64,000 bases of DNA from Spirochaetota bacterium (GTDB lineage Bacteria > Spirochaetota > Spirochaetia > Treponematales > Breznakiellaceae): assembly GCA_023406985.1 (NCBI GenBank), contig JAEXTK010000180.1, positions 1 through 64,000 of the forward strand, written 5' to 3'. Made by a program: the position numbers and the translations under genes. Under the pieces are notes generated by a model, which had not been told where the DNA came from, searched no databases, and saw nothing but the letters and a program-made list of their open reading frames with translations. Below are positions 8,278 through 15,585 of this stretch, one piece after another (the first letter of the stretch is position 1; each line of letters starts with the position of its first letter).

Positions 8278-10401
8278 ATGGCGAAGCGTCCCCGCGCGGT
8301 ATATGAACCGGGAGAGCTCGATCGGGTCCGCCAAAACCTCGGCGAGATTGACCGCGACGAGGCCCGGCGCGTGGCCTCCCTCCTCGGCGGCGAGGTCGGC
8401 GTGGAGAAACGGAATGCGCCGCGGCCGGCCGCGCGGCACGAGACGGTGGAGGTCTCCATCGGCGGCCGGGACGCGACGCCGTCGCGGCGGAGAATCGAGC
8501 TTCCCGAAGCGAGTCCCCGGGACCGCGAACGGCCGGAAAAGAAGCCGGCGGCCGAGGCGCCGGAAGAGGAGCCGGCGGCCGCCAAAGCCTCCTACCGCGA
8601 GCGCCTCCGCATGGATCGCTACGCCGCACAGCCGGAATTCGAGATCAAGAACGCGGCGCAGGTCCTCCAATCCATGCTCGCCATCTTCGGCGAAACCGCC
8701 GATCCGGTGAATCCCGCGTTCACGACGCGGCGCCTGAACGAATACTACGGCCGCTTGGAAACCTTGGTGGCGACGACGCGGAACCTGCTCCCCCGCAACA
8801 ACGCGGCGCGCACCGATCGGCTGCTCAAGGACGCGCCCTTCGCCTTCTCGGTCTTGGACGCGATCCGCCAGTGGAACATAGAGCGTATCGCCGCAGACCT
8901 CGCGCGGATCCAATCCCGACCGCGGGAAGCGGTCGTGGAAGACTTCACCGAAATCCTCCGCGCGTTCTACCGGCCGTTGTACCTCCTCGATAAGCTCGAT
9001 ATCGAGCGCCATATCCGCGAGGCCTACCGGTCGCTCTACAAGATCCTGCTCGTGGAGAATGCGCGGGAGGCGAAGGAGAAGCATCAGGCGCAAGTCCGCA
9101 CCGCGCTGATGGCGTATGCCTCCATCGCGAAAAACGTCCGGTACCAACTCTATCCGCTCCTCCTCAAGACGCTTTCGGATCGATGGTTCTCCTATGAAGA
9201 TTTCTTCATGGCGCGGAAGCGGAAGTTCGCCGCGTTCCTCGGCCTCACGGAGGCCGACAGGATCCCGGCGCCGTCGGAGGCCGACGAGGGCGCGCTCAAC
9301 GCGGATTCCACGGGAGAGGCCGAAAACGCCGACCCCGCGGTTTCGGCGGAAACGACGCCTACCGCCGAAGAAGCGCCGTCGGGGGAGCAGGAAGGCCAAA
9401 CGGAAGAGGCCAAGGCCGCGGCGGAGGCGGAGAAAAAACGCGCGGAGGCCGCGGCCCGCGCCCTCGCGGCCGGCCTCGATACGCTGGAGACGATGTTTCC
9501 CGAGGCCGGTTGGCGGCGGCTCCCGGAATATCCTGACCTCTTTCCCTACTTCGATAGCATCTTCGACTTCAAGAAGGGGACGGAGCTGATCGCGCCTTCC
9601 GATCCGATGCAGCAAGCGGTGGTGCTCATGCACATCCTCGAAGAACTCTTCTACGGCCTTCGCTTCGTTTCCTTCGGCACCATCGTCGGACCGAACGGGG
9701 AAACGGAACGGGTGGACGAGGGGATGAACCGCATCATCAACGGCTGGCACTATTTCATCGAATCGGTGTTGGGAAAGGAATACCTCCCCCGCCTCAACGA
9801 CTATTGCCGCGTCATAGACGGTTCCACCGAGACGGGCTCGTATTCGTATTCCCGCCGTACGTTGACGGAGCTCCTCTGGATCAAACGCCTCAACTTTTTT
9901 CCGTATCTGCATTTCGATTATATGATGTCGACGCCTCCGCTCCGAAAATCCGACGACAAGCCGTTCTACGTCGCGGTCCGCGATTTGCGCAGGCTCTTGA
10001 CGGGCGTCGCGGCGGGGATAGAGGCGGGGGTGAAGAACGGCGGAGCGGCCAAGGCCGCGATTTGCGACGGAATCGATAACCCCTGGACGCCCTATCTATT
10101 CCAGATCCCGAACCCGCTTTCGAGGCGGCTGGACGCGCTGCTCGGCGGCAGGCAGCCGCGGCGAAGGAACAACGCGGCTTTGGTCTTCTATACGCTCTCC
10201 GTCGCGACGGTGTTGGATTCGCTCATCAACGACAAGGATAGTTGGGCATACCGCACCGGCGCGGGTAAGCTCTACCGGAGCGTGGAAGGCGAAGGCGCGA
10301 AGCCGCAGTTCGGGGTGGACCTCAAGATCGATGCCGACGCGATCTTCAAGCGAGTGATGAAGGAGCGGGCCGAGGCGTCTACTTCCGGAGCTTCAGGGTG
10401 A
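8278..10401 (+). CDS. Large uncharacterised cytoplasmic protein
   Basis: 707 aa; I do not recognise a family. The first ~100 residues are charged and low-complexity. A helical region covers about 110-340, then an Ala/Glu-rich linker at about 345-400 separates it from a folded C-terminal part containing DLFPYFDSIFDFKKG and IIGWHY-like aromatic runs. No signal peptide, membrane helix or catalytic motif is apparent. It starts 2 bp after the DUF2804 stop, so it belongs to that operon. Its 3' end overlaps the convergent yehS-like gene by 23 bp. It is probably lineage-restricted to spirochaetes, and may be a scaffold or coiled-coil protein. Confidence 0.75.
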   Translation: MAKRPRAVYEPGELDRVRQNLGEIDRDEARRVASLLGGEVGVEKRNAPRPAARHETVEVSIGGRDATPSRRRIELPEASPRDRERPEKKPAAEAPEEEPAAAKASYRERLRMDRYAAQPEFEIKNAAQVLQSMLAIFGETADPVNPAFTTRRLNEYYGRLETLVATTRNLLPRNNAARTDRLLKDAPFAFSVLDAIRQWNIERIAADLARIQSRPREAVVEDFTEILRAFYRPLYLLDKLDIERHIREAYRSLYKILLVENAREAKEKHQAQVRTALMAYASIAKNVRYQLYPLLLKTLSDRWFSYEDFFMARKRKFAAFLGLTEADRIPAPSEADEGALNADSTGEAENADPAVSAETTPTAEEAPSGEQEGQTEEAKAAAEAEKKRAEAAARALAAGLDTLETMFPEAGWRRLPEYPDLFPYFDSIFDFKKGTELIAPSDPMQQAVVLMHILEELFYGLRFVSFGTIVGPNGETERVDEGMNRIINGWHYFIESVLGKEYLPRLNDYCRVIDGSTETGSYSYSRRTLTELLWIKRLNFFPYLHFDYMMSTPPLRKSDDKPFYVAVRDLRRLLTGVAAGIEAGVKNGGAAKAAICDGIDNPWTPYLFQIPNPLSRRLDALLGGRQPRRRNNAALVFYTLSVATVLDSLINDKDSWAYRTGAGKLYRSVEGEGAKPQFGVDLKIDADAIFKRVMKERAEASTSGASG

Positions 10402-10846
10402 GTCCCGCCAAGAAGTGGCGGAGGAATTGATCGCCGCACGGCCGATAGTTGGAGTGTCCCGGTTTTCGGAATAGCGCCGAGATCTCGGATTTGGAGACTT
10501 CCACCTTCGCGAGCCGCATGATCGCGATCAAGTCCTCGTCTTTGAGTTCCAAGGCGACGCGGAGCGCCTTGAGGATGTCGTTATTGGTGAGGACGGGCTT
10601 TCGCGCCTTCGGCGCGGCGTCCGCCTCCGTGCGCTTGCCCCGCCTGCTCGCGATGAGTCCGGCCAGGAAGAGGAGCGCGATGTCGTCGGGGCATTCGTCG
10701 AAGCCGATTTCGTCTTCTTTCTTGAAGAGCGCCTCCAACTGCGGCGGCGTGAGTTCGTACCCGGCAAGGGCGAAGAGTTGCACGACCTCGCGGTCGCTGA
10801 TGTCGAGGGCGTAGCGGATGCGCCGGAGCTTATCGTTGTTGGTCAC
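10379..10846 (-). CDS. DUF1456 (YehS-like) protein
   Basis: 155 aa made of two similar ~70-residue halves. Each begins with a TNND/TNNDIL motif followed by LRRIRYALDI or LKALRVALEL, which is the hallmark of DUF1456/YehS. Function is unknown; the duplicated helical unit suggests nucleic-acid or protein binding. The start codon is GTG at 10846, immediately after the TAA of thyX, so its ribosome site lies inside thyX and expression is likely coupled. Its end overlaps the convergent 707-aa gene by 23 bp. Confidence 0.85.
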   Translation of the reverse strand: MTNNDKLRRIRYALDISDREVVQLFALAGYELTPPQLEALFKKEDEIGFDECPDDIALLFLAGLIASRRGKRTEADAAPKARKPVLTNNDILKALRVALELKDEDLIAIMRLAKVEVSKSEISALFRKPGHSNYRPCGDQFLRHFLAGLTLKLRK

Positions 10847-11689
10847 TTACTTCTGCCGCCCCGTGGCGAGTTTTTCTTGGAACCGCTCGAGCGCCTTCCC
10901 GCTCAGCGAGCCCGCCTCCGTCTCCCCGGCCAGCCTGCGCTTGAGTTCGATGAATTCCTCGGCGGAGAACGAGACGCCGCCGAGGGTATGGCGCTCGAAG
11001 GATTCGCAGCACCGCGGCGCTACTTTCCGGGCGATCTCCAGGAGGACCTCCGCGTAGACGCGGATCTCTTTCTGGGCATGGGCGTCCAGGCGCAACTCCA
11101 GGAAGTGGAAAAGGTTGTGCAGGTCGATCTGCCAATACCACTCCGTGTAGAGGGAGAGGGGCAGGTTGACGCGCGCCAGCTCCCGCGCGACGCCGTCGTC
11201 CACGAGCTTCGCGTAGTCGGCGTAGGCCGCTTTCTGCCCCGCGGCGAGCGCCGCGCGGACGGCCTCCGCCGCTTCGGCATGCAGGGGTTCCGAAGAACGT
11301 CCCTGCTTGTTGTCGGCGCTCTGGGCCGCGACGTCCTCGGCCGCCGGCACGTAAAAATCGTCCTTCATGACCGAGTAGCGACCCGAGATCTCGTTGAGCC
11401 GCGCGGTCCGGTGGCGTATCCATTGCCGCGCGACGAAGATGGGAAGCTTCACGTGGAAGGTGAGGATCACCTGTTCGAAGGGCGAGGTGTGGCGGTTCCG
11501 GAGGAGATAGTCGATGAGCCCGGCATCTTCCCGGTAGGTTTTGGTGCCGGCGCCGTAGGACACGCGCGCCGCCTGGACGACGCGCTCGTCGCCGCCCAAG
11601 TAGTCCACCAGGCGGACGAAGCCCTTATCGAGGACCGGAAATTCTGTATCGAGGATCGCTTCCGCTTCGGGTACGATGCAATGAGCCAT
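10847..11689 (-). CDS. thyX: FAD-dependent thymidylate synthase
   Basis: 280 aa. ThyX converts dUMP to dTMP with methylenetetrahydrofolate, FAD and NADPH. The diagnostic RHRx7S motif is present at residues 92-102 (Arg92, His93, Arg94, Ser102), followed by GRYSVM. The C-terminal half has the expected helices for the tetramer interface. Its stop codon is directly followed by the GTG of the yehS-like gene. No thyA or dihydrofolate reductase gene is nearby, consistent with ThyX-dependent folate metabolism, in which THF is regenerated directly. The ATG at 11689 gives the normal family N-terminus. Confidence 0.95.
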   Translation of the reverse strand: MAHCIVPEAEAILDTEFPVLDKGFVRLVDYLGGDERVVQAARVSYGAGTKTYREDAGLIDYLLRNRHTSPFEQVILTFHVKLPIFVARQWIRHRTARLNEISGRYSVMKDDFYVPAAEDVAAQSADNKQGRSSEPLHAEAAEAVRAALAAGQKAAYADYAKLVDDGVARELARVNLPLSLYTEWYWQIDLHNLFHFLELRLDAHAQKEIRVYAEVLLEIARKVAPRCCESFERHTLGGVSFSAEEFIELKRRLAGETEAGSLSGKALERFQEKLATGRQK

Positions 11690-11762
11690 GTCGCGCGCCT
11701 CCGGAATCCAGGTTGCCCTATCCTAGCCCGCCAAGACGCCGGCGGGCAAGGGCGCCGGAGCG

Positions 11763-12650
11763 CTACGCGGGGAATCCCCGGAAATCGCCGAAGAAATCTC
11801 CCATCGTCTCCTTGCCGGATCCCGGGCCGTGGCAGTCGGAGCCGTACGTGAGGAAAAAACCGCGGGTTTCGGCCTCGCGCTCGACGAGGCGGTTGAGATC
11901 CGCCGTGCCGCGGTTCCGGTACCAGTAGAGTTCGACGCCCGCGACGCCGATGGAACGAAAATAGTCCAGGAGATCGGCCAGGCGGGCGCGGCTCCGTTTG
12001 ACCTTTTCCGAGTCGTCGCCGAACTCGTGACCGACGTGGGGGATCACGACGAAGCCTCCGTCCGCCCGCACGACCCGGACGACCTCCGCGCAAGACGGCT
12101 TTTCCCTCCCGCCGTCCGCGAGGAGCTTCGAATCGAAATACGCCTTCTTGAAGGACTTATAATCCACGCTCGCGGATACCGCCCCCGCGTCGCGGAGGTA
12201 GAGGTAGACGTCAACCTTGTTGAATGAAAGGCTTTCGGCCGGGAGCTCCATCCTCTTCTCCCGCTTGCGGTCAAGGAGTTCCGCGAAGGAGAGGCGCGCC
12301 GAAGGGAAAAGCCGCTCCGCGCGGCCGATCGCCTCTTTCGCGACGATCAATCGCTCTTTCCCTATTTCGGACAAGAAGGCCTCCGTTCTTTCGAAGACGC
12401 CGTTCGGGAAATAGGCGAGCAGTTCGCTCTTGTAGCCGATGGAAGGCTCTTTGCAGTCGATCTCCACGCCGGCCGTGGCGGTCATGCCGAATGCGCCTGC
12501 GGCGCGTCGGAATTCTTCCGTGCCGCCGAGGCTATCGTGGTCGGTGAGCGCGACGTGCCGCAGGTTCGCGCCGGCGGCGCGGGCGGCCACGTCCGCGGGC
12601 CAGTCCGTCCCGTCGGAAAACCGCGAATGAAGATGGAGGTTGGCCCGCAT
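11763..12650 (-). CDS. PHP-domain phosphoesterase
   Basis: 295 aa. The N-terminus carries the PHP metal site: NLHLHSRFSDG (His6, His8), then TDHDS near residue 38, and a later HVGHE. Proteins of this type (YciV/TrpH-like) hydrolyse phosphate esters such as 5'-phosphates of short RNA or 3',5'-bisphosphonucleotides. Compared with TrpH it has an extra insertion of about 90 residues (about 95-190) rich in Lys and Glu, so the substrate is uncertain. It lies 73 bp upstream of thyX on the same strand. Confidence 0.85.
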   Translation of the reverse strand: MRANLHLHSRFSDGTDWPADVAARAAGANLRHVALTDHDSLGGTEEFRRAAGAFGMTATAGVEIDCKEPSIGYKSELLAYFPNGVFERTEAFLSEIGKERLIVAKEAIGRAERLFPSARLSFAELLDRKREKRMELPAESLSFNKVDVYLYLRDAGAVSASVDYKSFKKAYFDSKLLADGGREKPSCAEVVRVVRADGGFVVIPHVGHEFGDDSEKVKRSRARLADLLDYFRSIGVAGVELYWYRNRGTADLNRLVEREAETRGFFLTYGSDCHGPGSGKETMGDFFGDFRGFPA

Positions 12651-12732
12651 GCGATGAGGATAAACGGCGATGCGTCGCTTGTCAAAAGGCGACGGCCCGC
12701 GGCCGCCGCTTCCGACTCCGGAAGCCTTCCCC

Positions 12733-12761
12733 TTGACGCGATCCCTCGTTTCGGCTAAGCT
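12733..12761 (+). promoter_or_regulatory. Putative promoter of the tRNA-Ser cluster
   Basis: TTGACG (12733-12738) and TAAGCT (12756-12761) are 17 bp apart. A start near 12768 would precede the mature tRNA by about 7 nt. Confidence 0.55.
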
Positions 12762-12774
12762 AAGGAGCCTTTCT

Positions 12775-12861
12775 GGAGCGGTGTCCGAGCGGTTTAAGGA
12801 GGCGGTCTTGAAAACCGTTGAACCCGCGAGGGTTCCGGGGGTTCGAATCCCCCCTGCTCCG
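12775..12861 (+). tRNA. tRNA-Ser, anticodon TGA
   Basis: The 7-bp acceptor stem pairs GGAGCGG with CTGCTCC, discriminator G. The anticodon loop CTTGAAA gives TGA (reads UCN). It has the long variable arm typical of class II serine tRNAs and a T-arm with GGTTCGAATCC. The CCA end is not encoded. Confidence 0.95.
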
Positions 12862-12879
12862 TCCCGGAACGGTTTCGCT

Positions 12880-12967
12880 GGAGCGGTGCGAGAGAGGCCG
12901 AATCGGGCTCCCTGCTAAGGAGTTGTGCCCCAAAAGGGTACCGGGGGTTCGAATCCCCCCTGCTCCG
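12880..12967 (+). tRNA. tRNA-Ser, anticodon GCT
   Basis: GGAGCGG pairs with CTGCTCC; anticodon GCT (reads AGC/AGU); long variable arm; T-arm as in the preceding gene. Its last 18 bases form the left direct repeat of a 177-bp structured element, and its likely terminator lies beyond that element. Confidence 0.95.
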
Positions 12968-13144
12968 TTTATGGCGACTGATTGTCGTTGATTCATCACT
13001 TTGGTAAAGTGTGGGGGATTCGAAACGAAACCCTCGCCGACCGAAGGGAGGAAGAGGCGGCAGGACGCCGCCGAAAGAGGGTGGAGGTGGGGCGAAGGAG
13101 CGGACACGAAGTCCGCGACGTAGTCCGAATCCCCCCTGCTCCGT
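12950..13144 (+). repeat. Structured tRNA-Ser-nested repeat, copy 1
   Basis: A 19-bp direct repeat, CGAATCCCCCCTGCTCCGT, occurs at 12950-12968 (3' end of tRNA-Ser(GCT)) and again at 13126-13144, 176 bp apart. Between them the T-arm sequence reappears inverted (13013-13024), so GGGGGATTCG at 13013 can pair with CGAATCCCCC at 13126. Internal stems: ACCCTC/GAGGGT (13030-35 with 13077-82), GGCGGC/GCCGCC (13056-61 with 13067-72) and GCGGAC/GTCCGC (13100-05 with 13111-16). A second copy at 13327-13531 keeps these stems with compensatory changes. No real protein is encoded here. Confidence 0.85.
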
Positions 13145-13147
13145 AAG

Positions 13148-13170
13148 AACGGCGATGAGCCGTTTACATT
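13148..13170 (+). terminator. Displaced terminator-like hairpin of tRNA-Ser(GCT)
   Basis: AACGGC pairs with GCCGTT around a 5-nt loop, followed by a short T/A-rich tract. It sits just after the distal copy of the tRNA 3' end, as expected if the repeat split the tRNA from its terminator. Confidence 0.45.
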
Positions 13171-13173
13171 GTC

Positions 13174-13247
13174 GAGGTTGTAGCTCAGCTGGATAGAGCA
13201 TCAGATTGCGGATCTGAAGGTCGGAGGTTCGAATCCTCTCAGCCTCA
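13174..13247 (+). tRNA. tRNA-Arg, anticodon GCG
   Basis: Acceptor GAGGTTG pairs with CAGCCTC, discriminator A. The anticodon loop reads TTGCGGA, giving GCG (Arg, CGC/CGU codons). D-arm and T-arm (GGTTCGAATCC) are canonical. Most bacteria use an ACG anticodon with A-to-I editing here, so the encoded G34 is notable. Confidence 0.92.
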
Positions 13248-13257
13248 AGTTCATTTT

Positions 13258-13344
13258 GGAGAGATGCGAGAGCGGTTGAATCGGACGGTCTCGAAAACCG
13301 TTGAACCCGTAAGGGTTCCGAGGGTTCGAATCCCTCTCTCTCCG
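13258..13344 (+). tRNA. tRNA-Ser, anticodon CGA
   Basis: GGAGAGA pairs with TCTCTCC; loop CTCGAAA gives CGA (reads UCG); long variable arm. Its 3' end is the left direct repeat of the second structured element. Confidence 0.95.
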
Positions 13345-13531
13345 CTCAAGGCGTCCTGAAGCCCGATTTTCCACCGAAGCGAGCGGCTCTAAGGGATTCG
13401 AACCCGGGCCCTCGCCGACCGGAGGGAGGAAGAGGCGGCAGGATGTCGCCGGCAGAGGGCGCGGGCGGGTCCGAGGAGCGAACACGACGTTCGCGACGAT
13501 GACCGAATCCCTCTCTCTCCGCTCAAGGCGT
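13327..13531 (+). repeat. Structured tRNA-Ser-nested repeat, copy 2
   Basis: A 28-bp direct repeat covers the tRNA-Ser(CGA) T-arm, 3' end and 10 bases downstream at 13327-13354, and recurs at 13504-13531, 177 bp apart. Inverted T-arm GGGATTCG at 13393-13400 pairs with CGAATCCC at 13504-13511. Internal stems: GCCCTC/GAGGGC (13408-13 with 13455-60), GGCGGC/GTCGCC (13434-39 with 13445-50) and GCGAAC/GTTCGC (13478-83 with 13489-94). The central ~110 bp is clearly homologous to copy 1, while the left ~40 bp is not. Confidence 0.85.
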
Positions 13532-13546
13532 GCGAGCGCCTTTTTC
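13525..13546 (+). terminator. Terminator displaced from tRNA-Ser(CGA)
   Basis: AGGCG and CGCCT form a small hairpin followed by TTTTTCTT. The left half also exists just after the tRNA at 13347-13354 but without its partner, showing that the repeat interrupted the tRNA-terminator junction. Confidence 0.65.
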
Positions 13547-13555
13547 TTGTCTTTG

Positions 13556-13641
13556 GGAGAGATGTCCGAGTGGTCGAAGGTGCACGCTTGGAAGGCGTGT
13601 GTACCCAAAAGGTACCGAGGGTTCGAATCCCTCTCTCTCCG
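13556..13641 (+). tRNA. tRNA-Ser, anticodon GGA
   Basis: GGAGAGA pairs with TCTCTCC; loop TTGGAAG gives GGA (reads UCC/UCU); long variable arm. A T6 run follows directly. No structured repeat is attached to this copy. Confidence 0.95.
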
Positions 13642-13648
13642 TTTTTTA

Positions 13649-13760
13649 CCCCGTAGTCAGGAATCATGCGAATGCCCGCCGCCCAACCCCGCCAGGTCCG
13701 GAAGGAAGCAACGGTAAGCGGTCGGGCATTGCGCCGTGGTCCCCCTGATTGCGGGGTTTT
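13649..13760 (+). ncRNA. ffs: Signal recognition particle RNA (4.5S type)
   Basis: The conserved Ffh-binding hairpin is visible: CAGGTCCGGAAGGAAGCA around 13693-13710 with its GGAAGGAAGCA tetraloop/bulge region. The arms pair AATGCCCG (13671) with CGGGCATT (13722), and CCCC(N)TCAGG (13649-13661) with CCTGA(N)GGGG (13744-13756). A T-rich tract follows the last stem, so the closing helix doubles as a terminator. The size (about 100 nt, no Alu domain) matches the small bacterial SRP RNA. Location just upstream of dnaX-ybaB-recR is common. Confidence 0.9.
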
Positions 13761-13777
13761 TATTTTCGGCTTCGCGC

Positions 13778-15487
13778 TTAATGCGGAACGGCCGGGGGAA
13801 GCCCGAACGACCGCATCGCGAACAGGATGCCGATGGAAACGGCGACCAAGAGAACGAAATACCCGGCCATGACCAGTATCCACCTACCGAAGCCGAGCTT
13901 GGATACCCGCCTGACGATGGTCGCCATGATGACCGCCTGAACCGACGCGATGGGGGAGGCGAATCCGCCGAGCGAAGTGCCCACGATCGCGGCCAGGGCG
14001 AAATACGACCAATCCGGATGGCCGGTGATCAGGTTCGTGAGTATATCCATGACCGCGACGTTGTCGGCGAAGGCGGATAATAGGGCGGAACCCACCAAGA
14101 TGCCGCCGCCGGTCATCATCGGATCACCCATATGGAGGAGCGTCTTGCCGAGATACTCGAACGCACCCGCGGTGTTGAGTTCGGAGATCGTGGCGAAGAT
14201 CGCGACCAGGAAGAAGGCGTCGGCCAAGTTGTGGTAGGTCTGGGCCAGGATATTGCGCCGCGCTCCCGTTTGCACCGCGGTGATCGCCACCAAGCCCGCG
14301 ATGATGGTGGAGGCCCAGGTCGGGAAATCGGGTACGAAGGCGTGCACCACGAGCAGGGCGATGAGGAGCACGCCGCTCGCGAGGATGAGGTTGCGGCTAC
14401 GGGTCCGCGCCCGGTATTCGTCATGCACGTGCTTGAGCATGTCGCCGATGAGGATCTCGGCCATCGGATTGTTTTCGGCGCGGTAATTGTAGAAATCGAT
14501 GAGCTCGCTCGCGAGTTCCTCGCTGTTGAGGTTGATGGAGAGCGCCTCGTGGACCTTATTGCGCGGAATGCCGGCCTTGAGCGCGGCCTCGAAGTCGGGC
14601 AGGCCCTCCTCTGCGACGATGCGAGCCATCTCCGCGAGGGACCGTATTTCCACCGTGCCGATGCTCTTGAGCGTCTCCTCCAAGGTACCGCTTCCCTGGT
14701 GGGTCCTGCGCAGCGATATCCCCTCAAGGAGGATCTCCAACTCGGGACGGTCGCTGCGGATACGCGGGTAACGCCGAGCGATGCGCCGGGCGGCGAACGC
14801 GCAGAGGAGGGCGGCGGGGAGGGCGAAGAACGAGGCGTATTCGATGAAGAATAGCGGCGAGAGATCTAACTTTTCCGCGGCCAGGATATTGGTGGGCTCG
14901 CCGAGTACGAACCACACGCCGCCGATATTGGTCGCCACGACCAGGAGGAGCAGGATTTTTATGATGTCTCCCGTCCGCATTCCGCTGGAGAGCAGGATGG
15001 TGAGCGTGATGATGCCCATGATCGTGGTGATCGTGGCACCGTCGAAGATGCCCGAGAGGATGCAGGTGAGGATCATCATCCAAAAGAGTATCGAGCTGAG
15101 GTTGCCTTGAGTCTTCTGGACGATCTTCCAGGCGAGGTCGCCGATGAAGCCCGAATAGGAAAAGGTGTTGACCACCAGGTAGAGTCCCGCGAGGAAGACG
15201 AAGATTTCCAGATGGACCGAGTCGGCGATCTTTTCCAGATACTCGACGATATCTCCGTGGGGCGCCGCCGGAATACCGAACCGGGCGGCGAAAATGAAGA
15301 ACCCAACGATGCCGAACGTGGTGGTGACGAGGGTCTTGGTGCTGGGTTTTCCGTCATCCGTCAAGGAAAGCAGAATCATGGAGGCGACCAACGTCCATCC
15401 GAGGGCGAGGACATGCTGCCCCATCGCGCCGATGACGACGGCTACCAGCATGCACCCTATATGGGCCATCCAGAGTTTCGCGTTCAT
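13778..15487 (-). CDS. SLC13 / ArsB-NhaD superfamily ion transporter
   Basis: 569 aa with about 10-12 membrane helices. N-terminal helices are at about 5-60, then 85-215, followed by a soluble cytoplasmic insert at about 235-370 and further helices to the end. The C-terminal GTSLGGFASPIASVQAV stretch is typical of the ion-transporter superfamily that includes NhaD Na+/H+ antiporters and citrate/arsenite permeases. The preferred start is the ATG at 15487; an upstream in-frame TTG at 15553 would add 22 polar residues. It is divergent from dnaX. The transported ion cannot be decided; a sodium/proton antiporter is my first guess. Confidence 0.82.
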   Translation of the reverse strand: MNAKLWMAHIGCMLVAVVIGAMGQHVLALGWTLVASMILLSLTDDGKPSTKTLVTTTFGIVGFFIFAARFGIPAAPHGDIVEYLEKIADSVHLEIFVFLAGLYLVVNTFSYSGFIGDLAWKIVQKTQGNLSSILFWMMILTCILSGIFDGATITTIMGIITLTILLSSGMRTGDIIKILLLLVVATNIGGVWFVLGEPTNILAAEKLDLSPLFFIEYASFFALPAALLCAFAARRIARRYPRIRSDRPELEILLEGISLRRTHQGSGTLEETLKSIGTVEIRSLAEMARIVAEEGLPDFEAALKAGIPRNKVHEALSINLNSEELASELIDFYNYRAENNPMAEILIGDMLKHVHDEYRARTRSRNLILASGVLLIALLVVHAFVPDFPTWASTIIAGLVAITAVQTGARRNILAQTYHNLADAFFLVAIFATISELNTAGAFEYLGKTLLHMGDPMMTGGGILVGSALLSAFADNVAVMDILTNLITGHPDWSYFALAAIVGTSLGGFASPIASVQAVIMATIVRRVSKLGFGRWILVMAGYFVLLVAVSIGILFAMRSFGLPPAVPH

Positions 15488-15548
15488 GCTACTGCTTACC
15501 GTACTATTTATTACAGTCCGAGTCAAATTTAACCACCGTCGGAACCGA

Positions 15549-15577
15549 TTCAAAAAAAAGCGGATACCCGGTATACT
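15549..15577 (+). promoter_or_regulatory. Putative dnaX promoter
   Basis: TTCAAA (15549-15554) and TATACT (15572-15577) have a 17-bp spacer. Only 8 bases separate the -10 from the dnaX ATG, implying a leaderless or nearly leaderless mRNA; no Shine-Dalgarno is visible. Confidence 0.55.
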
Positions 15578-15585
15578 GACCGCCT

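Noticed and set aside
12760..13608. Reading frames in the tRNA-Ser region that look like short proteins with repeated Arg/Pro/Ser runs
   Set aside because: They are translations of tRNA genes and of the structured repeats; no ribosome sites, and the RNAs explain the sequence.
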